Assembly (NCBI GenBank): GCA_002471275.1
Contig: DKPQ01000002.1
Coordinates: 155,927-219,926, forward strand
Length of the DNA: 64,000 nucleotides
Source: Flammeovirgaceae bacterium UBA7330
GTDB taxonomy: Bacteria; Bacteroidota; Bacteroidia; Cytophagales; Cyclobacteriaceae
Direction: 5' to 3'
The notes beneath the pieces are model-generated. The model had not been told where the DNA came from. It saw only the letters and a program-made list of their open reading frames with translations, and made no database searches. The position numbers and the translations under genes are program-made. How positions within the stretch are numbered: the first letter of the stretch is position 1; each line of letters opens with the position of its first letter. Below, one piece after another: positions 34,610 through 42,680 of this stretch.

Positions 34610-35239
34610 ATGGCCTTCTACAGTGAGGATCAATGGCTTGGCTGGATTGATCAACTTTCAGAAGATGATCATGTAGTGATTGACAACTTCATTGAGGAAG
34701 GGGTGTATCAGACTGCCCGTTCCTTTTTGATGGAAAAGCTTGAAGATGAGCGCTTTGCCAAAGCTAAAATAGGACCGGGATCTGAAGAGCAGGTTGTCTC
34801 AGAGATCAGGGGGGACTATATCTATTGGCTGGATCGTTCCAGGGACACTTCCCTTCTTCCGTTTTTTGGCCTCATCGATGAGACCATCCAGGTGTTAAAC
34901 AGATATTGTTACCTCAGTCTTTCTGGTTTTGAGTTCCACCTGGCACATTATCCTGCCGGGAGCTTTTACAAAAGGCATTTGGATCAATTCAAATCAAGGA
35001 GTAACCGCATGATTTCCATGATCATCTACCTCAATGAGGGCTGGAAGCCCGGTAATGGAGGCGAACTGAAGATCTACCAGGACAAAGGAGACAAAATTGT
35101 AGAGCCCATAGCCAAACGCTGTGTGCTTTTCAAAAGCGATACCGTATCTCATGAAGTATTGAAGACCCAGGTGAGCCGATACAGTCTCACGGGTTGGTTA
35201 TTGTACTTACCATCCGGTGTTGGTGGTATTCTGGGATAA
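34610..35239 (+). CDS. 2-oxoglutarate/Fe(II)-dependent oxygenase (prolyl 4-hydroxylase-like)
   Basis: The 209-residue protein matches the 2OG-Fe(II) oxygenase superfamily: the first iron ligands in FYKRHLDQFKS (H-x-D, about residue 127), the distal His in SDTVSHEVLKT (about 182) and the 2OG-binding Arg in VSRYSLTGWL. This resembles prolyl hydroxylase-like proteins of the PF13640 type, which in bacteria may hydroxylate ribosomal proteins or EF-Tu. It starts 16 bp after leuB and may be read with the leu operon, although no metabolic link to leucine is apparent. Confidence 0.87.
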   Translation: MAFYSEDQWLGWIDQLSEDDHVVIDNFIEEGVYQTARSFLMEKLEDERFAKAKIGPGSEEQVVSEIRGDYIYWLDRSRDTSLLPFFGLIDETIQVLNRYCYLSLSGFEFHLAHYPAGSFYKRHLDQFKSRSNRMISMIIYLNEGWKPGNGGELKIYQDKGDKIVEPIAKRCVLFKSDTVSHEVLKTQVSRYSLTGWLLYLPSGVGGILG

Positions 35240-35297
35240 TTTCAAGGGTTCATCCGTGAATCGGAGGCTACCTTTTCCTGTAGAATATTGATGGTAA

Positions 35298-36704
35298 TTA
35301 CCCCAGCGATTTCACTTCCTCTATCAGGCTCTGGATGGACTTTTTAGCGTCTCCAAACAGCATTTTCGTCTTCTCATGGAAGAATAGCGGGTTTTCAATC
35401 CCGGAATAGCCTGTATTCATACTTCTTTTAAGTACCACCACCGCTTTTGATTGTAGGATTTCAAGGATTGGCATTCCGTAAATAGGGCTGGAAGGATCAT
35501 CCAATGCCGCAGGGTTTACCACGTCATTGGCACCTACTACGAGTGTGATGTCAGTTTCTTTGAGCAGGTCATTGGCTTCTTCCAGGTCTAACAGTTTAGG
35601 GTAGGGGACATCAGCCTCTGCCAGCAATACGTTCATGTGACCTGGCATACGCCCTGCCACAGGATGAATGGCATAATTGACGCTTACACCATGCTCTGAA
35701 AGGATGTTATCCAATTCTTTACAGGCTTTCTGTGCCTGTGCAACAGCCATTCCATATCCCGGTACAATCATCACCTGACTGGCGTATCGCATGAGGATGG
35801 CCACATCATTGGCGGTAGCTTCAACGATGGTCTTGTCACCTCCATCAGCTTTAGCGGCAGCCACACTACCAAAACCACCGATCACCACATTCAACAGTGA
35901 CCTGTTCATGGCCTTACACATGAGGATGGTAAGAATGGTCCCTGATGAGCCCACCAGTATTCCACCAATGATCATAGGTTGGTTTCCATAGACAATACCT
36001 GCCAAGGCTGCTGCTACTCCTGTAAAAGCATTCAAAAGGGAGATGACCACCGGCATGTCTGCTCCGCCAATGGGTTGAACAAAAGTGATCCCATATATCA
36101 ATGAGACAATTAAGATCATAAGTGGCAGTGTAAACGTCGCATCCGGGCTGAATACCCGATACACGGTTAGTCCTATTATCAGCACCAGTAAAGCGATATT
36201 GAGCACTCCTGTGAATGGAATATATACATCCCTGATCTTGCCGGCCAGCTTGCCATAGGCAATAAGGCTTCCTGTAAAGGCTACGGCCCCTACAAACATG
36301 GCAAGTAGGGTGGTGAGATGCGTACCCATGGAAACACCAATATCTGCAGAACCTGACGCCATGAGTTTTTGATAGTTATATAATTCGATCAGCGAGATAG
36401 AAACAGCACAGGCGCCACCAAGACCATTGAATAGTGAAACCAATTCAGGCATGGCAGTCATCTGAACTTTACTGGCCATGATCAAACCGATAATCGTACC
36501 AGTCACCATGGCAACGGTAATGACTGTATAGTTGTTGCCACCACTTTCTATAGGGCTGAGGATGGTAGCCACAATGGCCAATCCCATTCCTACAGCAGCA
36601 AGAAGATTACCAGAGCGTGCTGTTGCTGGACTGCTCAATCTTCGTAGACCAACAATCAGTAGGGTGACAGCAATAAGATAGGATAGGTTGACGATAGCCT
36701 CCAT
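35298..36704 (-). CDS. pntB: NAD(P) transhydrogenase subunit beta
   Basis: PntB carries the second half of the membrane domain and the NADP-binding domain III of the proton-translocating transhydrogenase, which makes NADPH from NADH using the proton gradient. About nine hydrophobic helices cover the first 265 residues; domain III shows VPGYGMAVAQAQKACKELDN, HPVAGRMPGHMNVLLAEADV and VGANDVVNPAALDDPSSPIY. Length of 468 residues is standard. It is the last gene of pntA1-pntA2-pntB; the gap to pntA2 is 30 bp. Confidence 0.97.
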   Translation of the reverse strand: MEAIVNLSYLIAVTLLIVGLRRLSSPATARSGNLLAAVGMGLAIVATILSPIESGGNNYTVITVAMVTGTIIGLIMASKVQMTAMPELVSLFNGLGGACAVSISLIELYNYQKLMASGSADIGVSMGTHLTTLLAMFVGAVAFTGSLIAYGKLAGKIRDVYIPFTGVLNIALLVLIIGLTVYRVFSPDATFTLPLMILIVSLIYGITFVQPIGGADMPVVISLLNAFTGVAAALAGIVYGNQPMIIGGILVGSSGTILTILMCKAMNRSLLNVVIGGFGSVAAAKADGGDKTIVEATANDVAILMRYASQVMIVPGYGMAVAQAQKACKELDNILSEHGVSVNYAIHPVAGRMPGHMNVLLAEADVPYPKLLDLEEANDLLKETDITLVVGANDVVNPAALDDPSSPIYGMPILEILQSKAVVVLKRSMNTGYSGIENPLFFHEKTKMLFGDAKKSIQSLIEEVKSLG

Positions 36705-36734
36705 TTGGATATACTATGAATTTGATTGATGATT

Positions 36735-37040
36735 TTATTTTTTTCGGAACATATCAAGCATGCGATTGGTGACAGCATGCCCACCAACTACATTGATCAT
36801 TCCCAGGACGATGCCTACAAATCCTAATCCCAATGATAAGTAATCATCGGGTGCGGATTGTCTCACCAGCAAGATGGCTCCAATAGTTACAATTCCACTG
36901 ATGGCATTGGCTCCTGACATTAACGGAGTGTGTAACACGGTAGGGACTTTAGAGATGAGTTCAAAACCCAGGTATGTTGCCATCAATAGCATGTACAGGG
37001 TAATGGGGTTTTGCTCAATAAATGAAAGTATTGCTTCCAT
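36735..37040 (-). CDS. NAD(P) transhydrogenase subunit alpha part 2 (membrane part)
   Basis: The 101-residue chain is the split-off C-terminal membrane portion of the alpha subunit, with three hydrophobic helices (YMLLMATYLGFELISKVPTV, SGIVTIGAILLVRQSA, LGLGFVGIVLGMINVVGGHA). It contains the VPTVLHTPLMSGANAISGIV region typical of this domain. In E. coli it is fused to the NAD-binding part; the split form is common in Bacteroidota. It lies between the other two subunit genes, 10 bp after pntA1. Confidence 0.95.
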   Translation of the reverse strand: MEAILSFIEQNPITLYMLLMATYLGFELISKVPTVLHTPLMSGANAISGIVTIGAILLVRQSAPDDYLSLGLGFVGIVLGMINVVGGHAVTNRMLDMFRKK

Positions 37041-37050
37041 TGGGGTGTAA

Positions 37051-38151
37051 TTAATTGTTTGCTGAAACCAGTTCAGATTGATTTAACAAGGTTTTCTTTA
37101 CGATTTCGTGATCCATCGGCAATTTGTCAATGCCTTCTTTGAATAAGAACTTGGTGAAATTGTAGAGGTTGGTGCTGTACAGTCTACTGGCTTCTTTGGG
37201 TGCCGATTCGTAGAGTTTGGAGTTTCCGATAATCATGATATCATCTACCCAGACCACTTTTCCCTCTTCCGAAAATTCACAGTTGCCACCGGAAGCGCTG
37301 GCCAGGTCAATGATGACCGAGCCTGATTTCATCGATTCTACAGTGCGTTTTTCTATTAATAAAGGGGCTTTCTTACCTGGAATATTTGCGGTGGTAATAA
37401 CAATGTCAGCATTTAAAGCCCTTTCATGGATGAGCTGTTTTTGTTTTTTGATATACTCATCCGATTGCTGGACGGCATACCCACCTGCGCCGGTATCTTC
37501 TTTACTTCCCTCAACTTCAATGAACCTGGCGCCCAGACTCTGTACTTCTTCCTTTACGGCAGACCTTACATCAAAAGCCTCCACTACCGCACCTAACCTA
37601 CGGGCCGTAGCGATGGCTTGCAAGCCGGCAACTCCGGCTCCCAGCACAAGAACTTTGGCAGGAGGGACTGTGCCAGCGGCGGTAGACATCATGGGAAAAT
37701 AACCTGAATATTTTTCTGCGGCCAGGACCACTGCCTTATATCCTGAGAGTGATGCCAGTGACGAAAGGATATCCATTGACTGCGCAATGGAGGACCGTGG
37801 CACCATATCCAGACTAAAAAATTTTCTTCGTTCCGACTGAAGGGATTTGACAAACTCAGTATTCACCAGAGGATTAAATCTTCCGATGATGATGGCTTCT
37901 TCTTTTGCCTGCTTTATTTGTTCCGAGTCAATAGTGGAATCGGTCAGGATGATGTCAGCAGATTTTAGGATGTCACTGGCGGAATGGATGCTGACCCCTA
38001 CTTCAAAATAGGAAATATCCGGGAAATGTGCCTGTACCCCACAATCCTCTTCCATCATCACCTTGTAGTCATGCTTGACATATTTTTTACCTATTTCAGG
38101 TACAAGGGGGGAAATGGGGCTATTTGAAGATTTTAAAATACCGACAATCAT
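37051..38151 (-). CDS. pntA: NAD(P) transhydrogenase subunit alpha part 1 (NAD-binding domain I)
   Basis: This soluble subunit binds NADH. It belongs to the alanine dehydrogenase/PntA superfamily, with the Rossmann motif KVLVLGAGVAGLQAIATARR (about residues 165-185), AFDVRSAVKEEVQSLGARFI and the mobile loop region. The ATG at 38151 (MIVGILKSSNSPISPLVPEI) gives the family start and a normal length of 366 residues; the longer frame to 38277 adds sequence with no match. It is divergent from the class II amidotransferase gene, sharing about 140 bp. It heads the pntA1-pntA2-pntB operon. Confidence 0.94.
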   Translation of the reverse strand: MIVGILKSSNSPISPLVPEIGKKYVKHDYKVMMEEDCGVQAHFPDISYFEVGVSIHSASDILKSADIILTDSTIDSEQIKQAKEEAIIIGRFNPLVNTEFVKSLQSERRKFFSLDMVPRSSIAQSMDILSSLASLSGYKAVVLAAEKYSGYFPMMSTAAGTVPPAKVLVLGAGVAGLQAIATARRLGAVVEAFDVRSAVKEEVQSLGARFIEVEGSKEDTGAGGYAVQQSDEYIKKQKQLIHERALNADIVITTANIPGKKAPLLIEKRTVESMKSGSVIIDLASASGGNCEFSEEGKVVWVDDIMIIGNSKLYESAPKEASRLYSTNLYNFTKFLFKEGIDKLPMDHEIVKKTLLNQSELVSANN

Positions 38152-38292
38152 AATATTTGAATTCGATGCAATAATAATGAATACAAACTTCTTTGGTTGA
38201 AAATATTGATGGGAGTCCAAAAGACCTGGTATTGAAATAGATAAAATGGTTGATTTTTTGATTAGCTTCATCCTCATTAATCACCCCTGAAT

Positions 38293-39165
38293 ATGTGTCG
38301 ATTTACATTTTATATGGGTAAACCAATTGTATTGAGTTCACTTATTACTGAGCCAAAACATTCCCTTATCCGACAAAGCTTTGCCGCCAAAGAGCGTGAA
38401 GAACCGCTGAATGGCGATGGTTTTGGGCTGGCATGGTATAATCATGAGTTGTCCATGGAGCCGGCTTTATTCAAGTCGGTATCCCCGGCCTGGAGCAACA
38501 ACAACCTGATGGAGATTTGTCGAATCGTTCAGACAACCTGTATATTGGCACATGTACGTGCTGCTACACAAAGTCTGATCGTTTCAGAATCAAACTGTCA
38601 TCCCTTTAAATGGAAGCAATTTACATTTATGCATAATGGAGATGTGGGAGGGTTTAGCGCGATAAAAAGGGCACTTTTAAGCTCCCTGTCAGACGAAGCA
38701 TTCAACCATATCAAAGGGACCACAGATTCTGAGCATTTCTTTGCCGTACTCATAGATGAGTTGAATCAACTCTCGAACCTGGAGCCGCATGATCGGATGG
38801 CAACGGGGATGATGAGGTCAATCAAGCGGGTATGTAATTTGATTGATGAGCATGCACCCGGAGCCCATTCTTATCTAAATTTTGTGGTCACTGATGGACG
38901 CCTGGCGCTGGCTGTTCGGTTCACCACAGATATGGTGGAACACGCCGATTCACTCTATATCAATATCGGAAAAAGTTACCACTGTGAAGACGGAGTGTGC
39001 CATATGACTGAGCCGGGTGAGTCTAAAAAATCTGTCATTATCAGTTCGGAACCTCTGAGTAAAGATCCCGGGTGGGAAAAGATCCCTGTCAATTCAATGA
39101 TCCTGGTAAATGAAGGCAAAGTGCTGGATCGAATGGATATCCACTACAGGAAGTTGTCGAATTAA
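38293..39165 (+). CDS. Class II glutamine amidotransferase (YafJ-like)
   Basis: Cleavage of the initiator Met would expose the nucleophile Cys2 (MCRFTFYMGKPIVLSSLITE), the hallmark of N-terminal-nucleophile glutaminases. Later family blocks are NGDGFGLAWYNHE, FAHVRAAT-type HVRAATQSLIVSESNCHPFK and FMHNGDVGGFSAIKRALLSS. The whole 290-residue protein is the glutaminase domain with no synthase partner, as in YafJ and EgtC-type enzymes. The acceptor of the ammonia or glutamyl group is unknown; a gamma-glutamyl amide hydrolase role is possible. It stands alone, and a possible hairpin terminator lies about 80 bp downstream. Confidence 0.87.
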   Translation: MCRFTFYMGKPIVLSSLITEPKHSLIRQSFAAKEREEPLNGDGFGLAWYNHELSMEPALFKSVSPAWSNNNLMEICRIVQTTCILAHVRAATQSLIVSESNCHPFKWKQFTFMHNGDVGGFSAIKRALLSSLSDEAFNHIKGTTDSEHFFAVLIDELNQLSNLEPHDRMATGMMRSIKRVCNLIDEHAPGAHSYLNFVVTDGRLALAVRFTTDMVEHADSLYINIGKSYHCEDGVCHMTEPGESKKSVIISSEPLSKDPGWEKIPVNSMILVNEGKVLDRMDIHYRKLSN

Positions 39166-39245
39166 TACTCATCATAATTAATCTTGGCACACCTTTTGTA
39201 TTTATCCCCAATGAAAGCGAACAGTAAGTGATAATCATCAAAGAG

Positions 39246-39284
39246 ACGCTTTGAGTTATCAAACAAACAGCTGGGCGTTTTTTT
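39246..39284 (+). terminator. Possible terminator after the amidotransferase gene
   Basis: An outer stem ACGC/GCGT (39246-39249 with 39275-39278) encloses a small hairpin TTTGA-GTTA-TCAAA (39250-39263), and seven T residues follow. The outer stem is only 4 bp, so the call is tentative; it could also be the 3' end of a small RNA. Confidence 0.4.
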
Positions 39285-39305
39285 CATAGTATGGGTTTTT
39301 GAGAT

Positions 39306-39378
39306 CCCTCGACGTTAGGTTAGGTTGGTTACATAGAGGGTGAAAACGTTCCGGTGAAAGCTGGAACGTTTTTTTATT
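39306..39378 (+). ncRNA. Structured intergenic element ending in a strong terminator
   Basis: CCCTC (39306-39310) pairs with GAGGG (39336-39340), and directly after it AAAACGTTCC (39343-39352) pairs with GGAACGTTTT (39363-39372), followed by a T-run. The second hairpin is a convincing intrinsic terminator. Because another terminator-like hairpin precedes it at 39246-39284 and no ORF lies between, the sequence could be a short RNA or a leader attenuator of the porin-like gene 65 bp downstream. No promoter matching TAnnTTTG was found directly upstream. Confidence 0.4.
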
Positions 39379-39443
39379 TTCAGTGCCGTTTTGGTGGTAT
39401 GACCCAAAATATCTTACTTTATTAAAAACAATAATCTAAGAAT

Positions 39444-40061
39444 ATGCAAAAGTTAATTATAACAGGAATTTTGGCCATTGTAATGGTTTCTGCTAATGCA
39501 CAGGCCAAGTTTGAATTGGGATTGAAAGGAGGACTAAACCTTGCAAACCTTTCGACAGATGTGGATGCTTCTTATGAATCGAGGACAGGTTACCACATTG
39601 GTGCCTACACTTTGATCAAAGCAGCCAATATTGGCGTTCAACCGGAATTGTTGTTTTCGGCTCAGGGAACAACCTACTCTTTTTCACAGATAAACCAGGA
39701 CCTTAATTCAGAACTAAAATATCTGACTATTCCAGTTATGTTGAAGTACTATTTTCCATTGGGGCTAAACCTTCAGCTGGGACCACAATTTGGTTTTCTT
39801 ATTAATGCCGAGGGAGATATCGTCACGGAAGATGGTAACCAGCAAATTACAGTGCAATCAGGTCAGGATATTGCCAATCAATTCAAGGATTCAGATATCA
39901 GCGCAGTATTGGGAGCAGGATGGGATCTTCCGTTCGGATTAAACATTGCTGCTCGCTATCTAATTGGTATCAACGATATCAGTGAAAGTGAAGATGACGA
40001 TAGCAAAAACCGGGTATTCCAGGTATCTGTAGGATTCAGATTGTTTAAAGTGGGTAAGTAA
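39444..40061 (+). CDS. Outer-membrane beta-barrel protein, PorT/OMP_b-brl_2 type
   Basis: After a Sec signal peptide (MQKLIITGILAIVMVSANAQ) the 205-residue chain shows alternating amphipathic strands ending in a C-terminal aromatic-rich strand (NRVFQVSVGFRLFKVGK), typical of an eight-stranded outer-membrane barrel of the PF13568 family. The opening FELGLKGGLNLANLSTD is the common family start. Such proteins are abundant in Bacteroidota and mostly of unknown function. The gene is alone, with a terminator on each side. Confidence 0.87.
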   Translation: MQKLIITGILAIVMVSANAQAKFELGLKGGLNLANLSTDVDASYESRTGYHIGAYTLIKAANIGVQPELLFSAQGTTYSFSQINQDLNSELKYLTIPVMLKYYFPLGLNLQLGPQFGFLINAEGDIVTEDGNQQITVQSGQDIANQFKDSDISAVLGAGWDLPFGLNIAARYLIGINDISESEDDDSKNRVFQVSVGFRLFKVGK

Positions 40062-40084
40062 AAAACCCTTTAAGATATTTAGCG

Positions 40085-40117
40085 AAAGGCCGTCTCAGTA
40101 AATGGGATGGCCTTTTT
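40085..40117 (+). terminator. Rho-independent terminator of the barrel protein gene
   Basis: GGCCGTC (40088-40094) pairs with GATGGCC (40106-40112) in a 7-bp stem with one G-U pair, extended by A-T pairs and followed by five T. Confidence 0.8.
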
Positions 40118-40165
40118 GATTTTAAGGCAATGAAGTAATGGGCAGGTTGTGCCTTTACGGCAGAT

Positions 40166-40205
40166 GGCAAAAAAAATACCGGTCAAAATTAATTCTGACC
40201 GGTAT
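40166..40205 (-). terminator. Rho-independent terminator of the SUF operon
   Basis: ATACCGGTCA (40176-40185) and TGACCGGTAT (40196-40205) form a perfect 10-bp stem with a 10-nt loop. On the minus strand it is followed by a T-run (seven or more A on the plus strand just left of it). It lies 21 bp past the bilin-type thiol protein stop codon. Confidence 0.85.
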
Positions 40206-40226
40206 GGATTCGTGTAAAAGTCTCTA

Positions 40227-40643
40227 TTAGCAGTATTCGCTAAAAACATCGATTAAGTGATTGGCGATCAGCTGGGCTGGCCGGCCTTCAATGTGATGCC
40301 TTTCCACAAAATGTGCCAATTCACCGTCCTTGAAAAGCGCTATGGATGGAGATGACGGAGGGTAAGGAAGGGTGTATTCTCTTACTTTTTCCGTAGCTTC
40401 CTTGTCAAAACCGGCAAATACGGTTGCCAGATGATCCGGCTTCTTGTCGCTGTTTTGCAACGCCATTATCACGCCCGGTCTTGCAGCTCCCGCTGCACAA
40501 CCACAAACTGAATTGATCACGATGAGGGTAGTTCCTTTGTGGTCTTTCAGATGATTGTCGACGTCTTCAGAAGTTATGAATTCTTCGAACCCATGCTCAG
40601 TGAGTTCGCTTTTCATTGGTACAACTAATTCTTCAGGATACAT
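40227..40643 (-). CDS. BrxA/BrxB-family bacilliredoxin (YphP/YqiW)
   Basis: The 138-residue protein matches the bacilliredoxin family: motif VNSVCGCAAGAARPG with the C-G-C active site (about residues 53-57), and a thioredoxin-like fold with FAGFDKEATEKVREY and SIALFKDGELAHFVERHHIE. In Bacillus these proteins remove bacillithiol from mixed disulfides. Whether this organism makes bacillithiol cannot be seen here. It is the last gene of the suf operon, 30 bp after the DUF59 gene, so it may protect or repair thiols in Fe-S assembly. Confidence 0.87.
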   Translation of the reverse strand: MYPEELVVPMKSELTEHGFEEFITSEDVDNHLKDHKGTTLIVINSVCGCAAGAARPGVIMALQNSDKKPDHLATVFAGFDKEATEKVREYTLPYPPSSPSIALFKDGELAHFVERHHIEGRPAQLIANHLIDVFSEYC

Positions 40644-40673
40644 TTTATTTCTATTACGTTTATTTCAAATATT

Positions 40674-41006
40674 TTACATAAATCCTAATTCCAGCTTGGC
40701 TGTTTCGGACATCATTTCAGTAGTATACGGAGGATCAAATGTGAGTTCTATCACCACGTCATTTACGCCCTCTATTTCCCTGATCCGCATCTCTGCATCA
40801 GACGGAATCGATTCCGCTGCAGGGCAGGAGGGAGAGGTCAATGTCATGAGTACGTGCACATTATTTACCGGGTAGATATTGATTTCGTAAATCAATCCAA
40901 GCTCATAAATATCCACAGGGATCTCAGGATCATAAACTTCTTTCAAAGCCCTGATGATCTCTTCCTTCATTTGTAATTCGTCTTTGGCTTTTTTCTCGTC
41001 CTCCAT
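40674..41006 (-). CDS. SUF-associated DUF59 (MIP18/SufT-like) protein
   Basis: The 110-residue protein has the DUF59 core: IIRALKEVYDPEIPVDIYEL at the start and VLMTLTSPSCPAAESIPSDA with the conserved Cys near the middle. DUF59 proteins aid maturation of Fe-S proteins (SufT in bacteria, MIP18 in eukaryotes). It begins directly after the sufE stop codon with no gap, so it belongs to the operon. Confidence 0.9.
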   Translation of the reverse strand: MEDEKKAKDELQMKEEIIRALKEVYDPEIPVDIYELGLIYEINIYPVNNVHVLMTLTSPSCPAAESIPSDAEMRIREIEGVNDVVIELTFDPPYTTEMMSETAKLELGFM

Positions 41007-41444
41007 TTAGGCTCCCGTTTTTGTTTTTGAACTCAAAGCAAGCGCATAAAGTTTCATTTGCTTGATCATCGCTGCAAATCCATTGGATCGTTGAGTCCCA
41101 ATAAATCTGTTCATCCCGATTTTCTCAGGAAAATAAATATCATGTTCCATGATCGTTTCCGGAGATTCGCCATCCAACACCCTGACCAATAAGCTCACCA
41201 GTCCTTTGGTAATGGCTGTGTTGCTGTCAGCGTCAAACTTTACCTTATCATTTACCAAGTAGGCATGCATCCATACTTTGGATTGGCATCCCTTTACGAT
41301 ATAGTCATCATTCCTGTACTGGTCGTCTAGCTCAGGCAATGAATCACCAAGCTCCATGATGTAGTTGATGGTCATCTCCATGTCCCCGTCAAGAACGGAG
41401 AACTCTTCGATTATTTCTTCCTGCTTTTCTTCGATTGACATCAA
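41007..41444 (-). CDS. sufE: Cysteine desulfuration protein SufE
   Basis: SufE takes persulfide from SufS and passes it to SufBCD. The acceptor Cys lies in YIVKGCQSKVWMHAYL (about residue 50). The following DSNTAITKGLVSLLVRVLDG and MNRFIGTQRSNGFAAMIKQM are family blocks. The 145-residue length is normal. It abuts sufS without spacing. Confidence 0.95.
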   Translation of the reverse strand: MMSIEEKQEEIIEEFSVLDGDMEMTINYIMELGDSLPELDDQYRNDDYIVKGCQSKVWMHAYLVNDKVKFDADSNTAITKGLVSLLVRVLDGESPETIMEHDIYFPEKIGMNRFIGTQRSNGFAAMIKQMKLYALALSSKTKTGA

Positions 41445-42680
41445 TTACTTTTTGAACTTCTTTACAATGTCTTTTAAAGCTGCGGCAAAGGTATCAAGTT
41501 CATCTGTAGTATTATAAATAGCCATAGATGCTCTCACCGTTCCTTCAATTTTAAACCAGTCCATCAGCGGCTGAGTACAGTGATGTCCTGTCCTAACTGC
41601 AATGCCTTTAGCGTCAAGCCACATACCTATATCAAAGGGGTGAATGCCCTCGATATTGAATGAAAATACACTGGTCTTTTCCCTGGCTTGTCCAAAGGGT
41701 GTCATACCCGGAATGTCCATCAATACTTTATTGGCATGATTCAGGAGTCGCTCCTCATGCTCATGAATGAAAGAGTAGCCAATGGATTCAATGAAGTCGA
41801 TGGCTGCTTTGAATGCCACTACATCCGCAATGTTGGGTGTGCCTGCTTCAAACTTATAAGGGATCTCATTGTAGGTGGTTTTCTCAAAGGTGACATCTTT
41901 GATCATCTCACCACCACCCTGATAAGGATCCATTGATTCTAATAATCTTCTTTTACCATAAAGTGCTCCGACACCTGTAGGCCCGTACATTTTATGCGCA
42001 GAAAAAGCCAGGAAGTCACAATCGATACCCTGAACATCTATCGGGTGATGCGGAGCAGCCTGTGCGGCATCAATCAGTGTAACGGCCCCAACCTCATGAG
42101 CCATGGCAATGATCTCTTTTACCGGGTTGACAGTACCTAATGAATTAGAAATATAATTGACAGCTACTATTTTGGTTTTTCCCGACAGAAGCTCTCGATA
42201 CGCATCAATAATTAATTCTCCCTTGTCGTTGATAGGAATTACTTTGATGACGGCTCCGGTTTGTTCTCTTAATATTTGCCAGGGCACAATGTTGGAGTGA
42301 TGCTCCAGATGAGAGATGATGATTTCATCCCCCGGTTTCAGGAACTTTCGCCCATAGGCCTGAGCTACCAGGTTAATACCTTCGGTAGTTCCCTTGGTAA
42401 ATATAATTTCCTCTACTTCATTGGAATTCACAAATCGGGAGGTAGCCTTCCGGGTGTCTTCATAGGCACTGGTAGCTCTTTCCGCGAGAGTATGAATACC
42501 TCGATGAATGTTGGCATTGTCGTGCTCGTAATAGTAGGAGAGGGCATCAAGTACTGCTTTCGGCTTCTGCGCTGTGGCTGCATTGTCAAAATAGATCAAT
42601 GGCTTGCCATTCACTTCCTGATGCAATACCGGAAATTCCTTTCTTATCTGTTCAACCGATGTAGATACTGCGGTACTCAA
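41445..42680 (-). CDS. sufS: Cysteine desulfurase SufS
   Basis: SufS is a PLP enzyme that pulls sulfur from cysteine. The PLP lysine lies in CDFLAFSAHKMYGPTGVGAL (about residue 230), and the mobile active-site Cys is in AVRTGHHCTQPLMDWF (about residue 369). Length (411) and motif order fit class II (SufS/CsdA) desulfurases. Its start codon overlaps the sufD end by 4 bp. Confidence 0.97.
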   Translation of the reverse strand: MSTAVSTSVEQIRKEFPVLHQEVNGKPLIYFDNAATAQKPKAVLDALSYYYEHDNANIHRGIHTLAERATSAYEDTRKATSRFVNSNEVEEIIFTKGTTEGINLVAQAYGRKFLKPGDEIIISHLEHHSNIVPWQILREQTGAVIKVIPINDKGELIIDAYRELLSGKTKIVAVNYISNSLGTVNPVKEIIAMAHEVGAVTLIDAAQAAPHHPIDVQGIDCDFLAFSAHKMYGPTGVGALYGKRRLLESMDPYQGGGEMIKDVTFEKTTYNEIPYKFEAGTPNIADVVAFKAAIDFIESIGYSFIHEHEERLLNHANKVLMDIPGMTPFGQAREKTSVFSFNIEGIHPFDIGMWLDAKGIAVRTGHHCTQPLMDWFKIEGTVRASMAIYNTTDELDTFAAALKDIVKKFKK

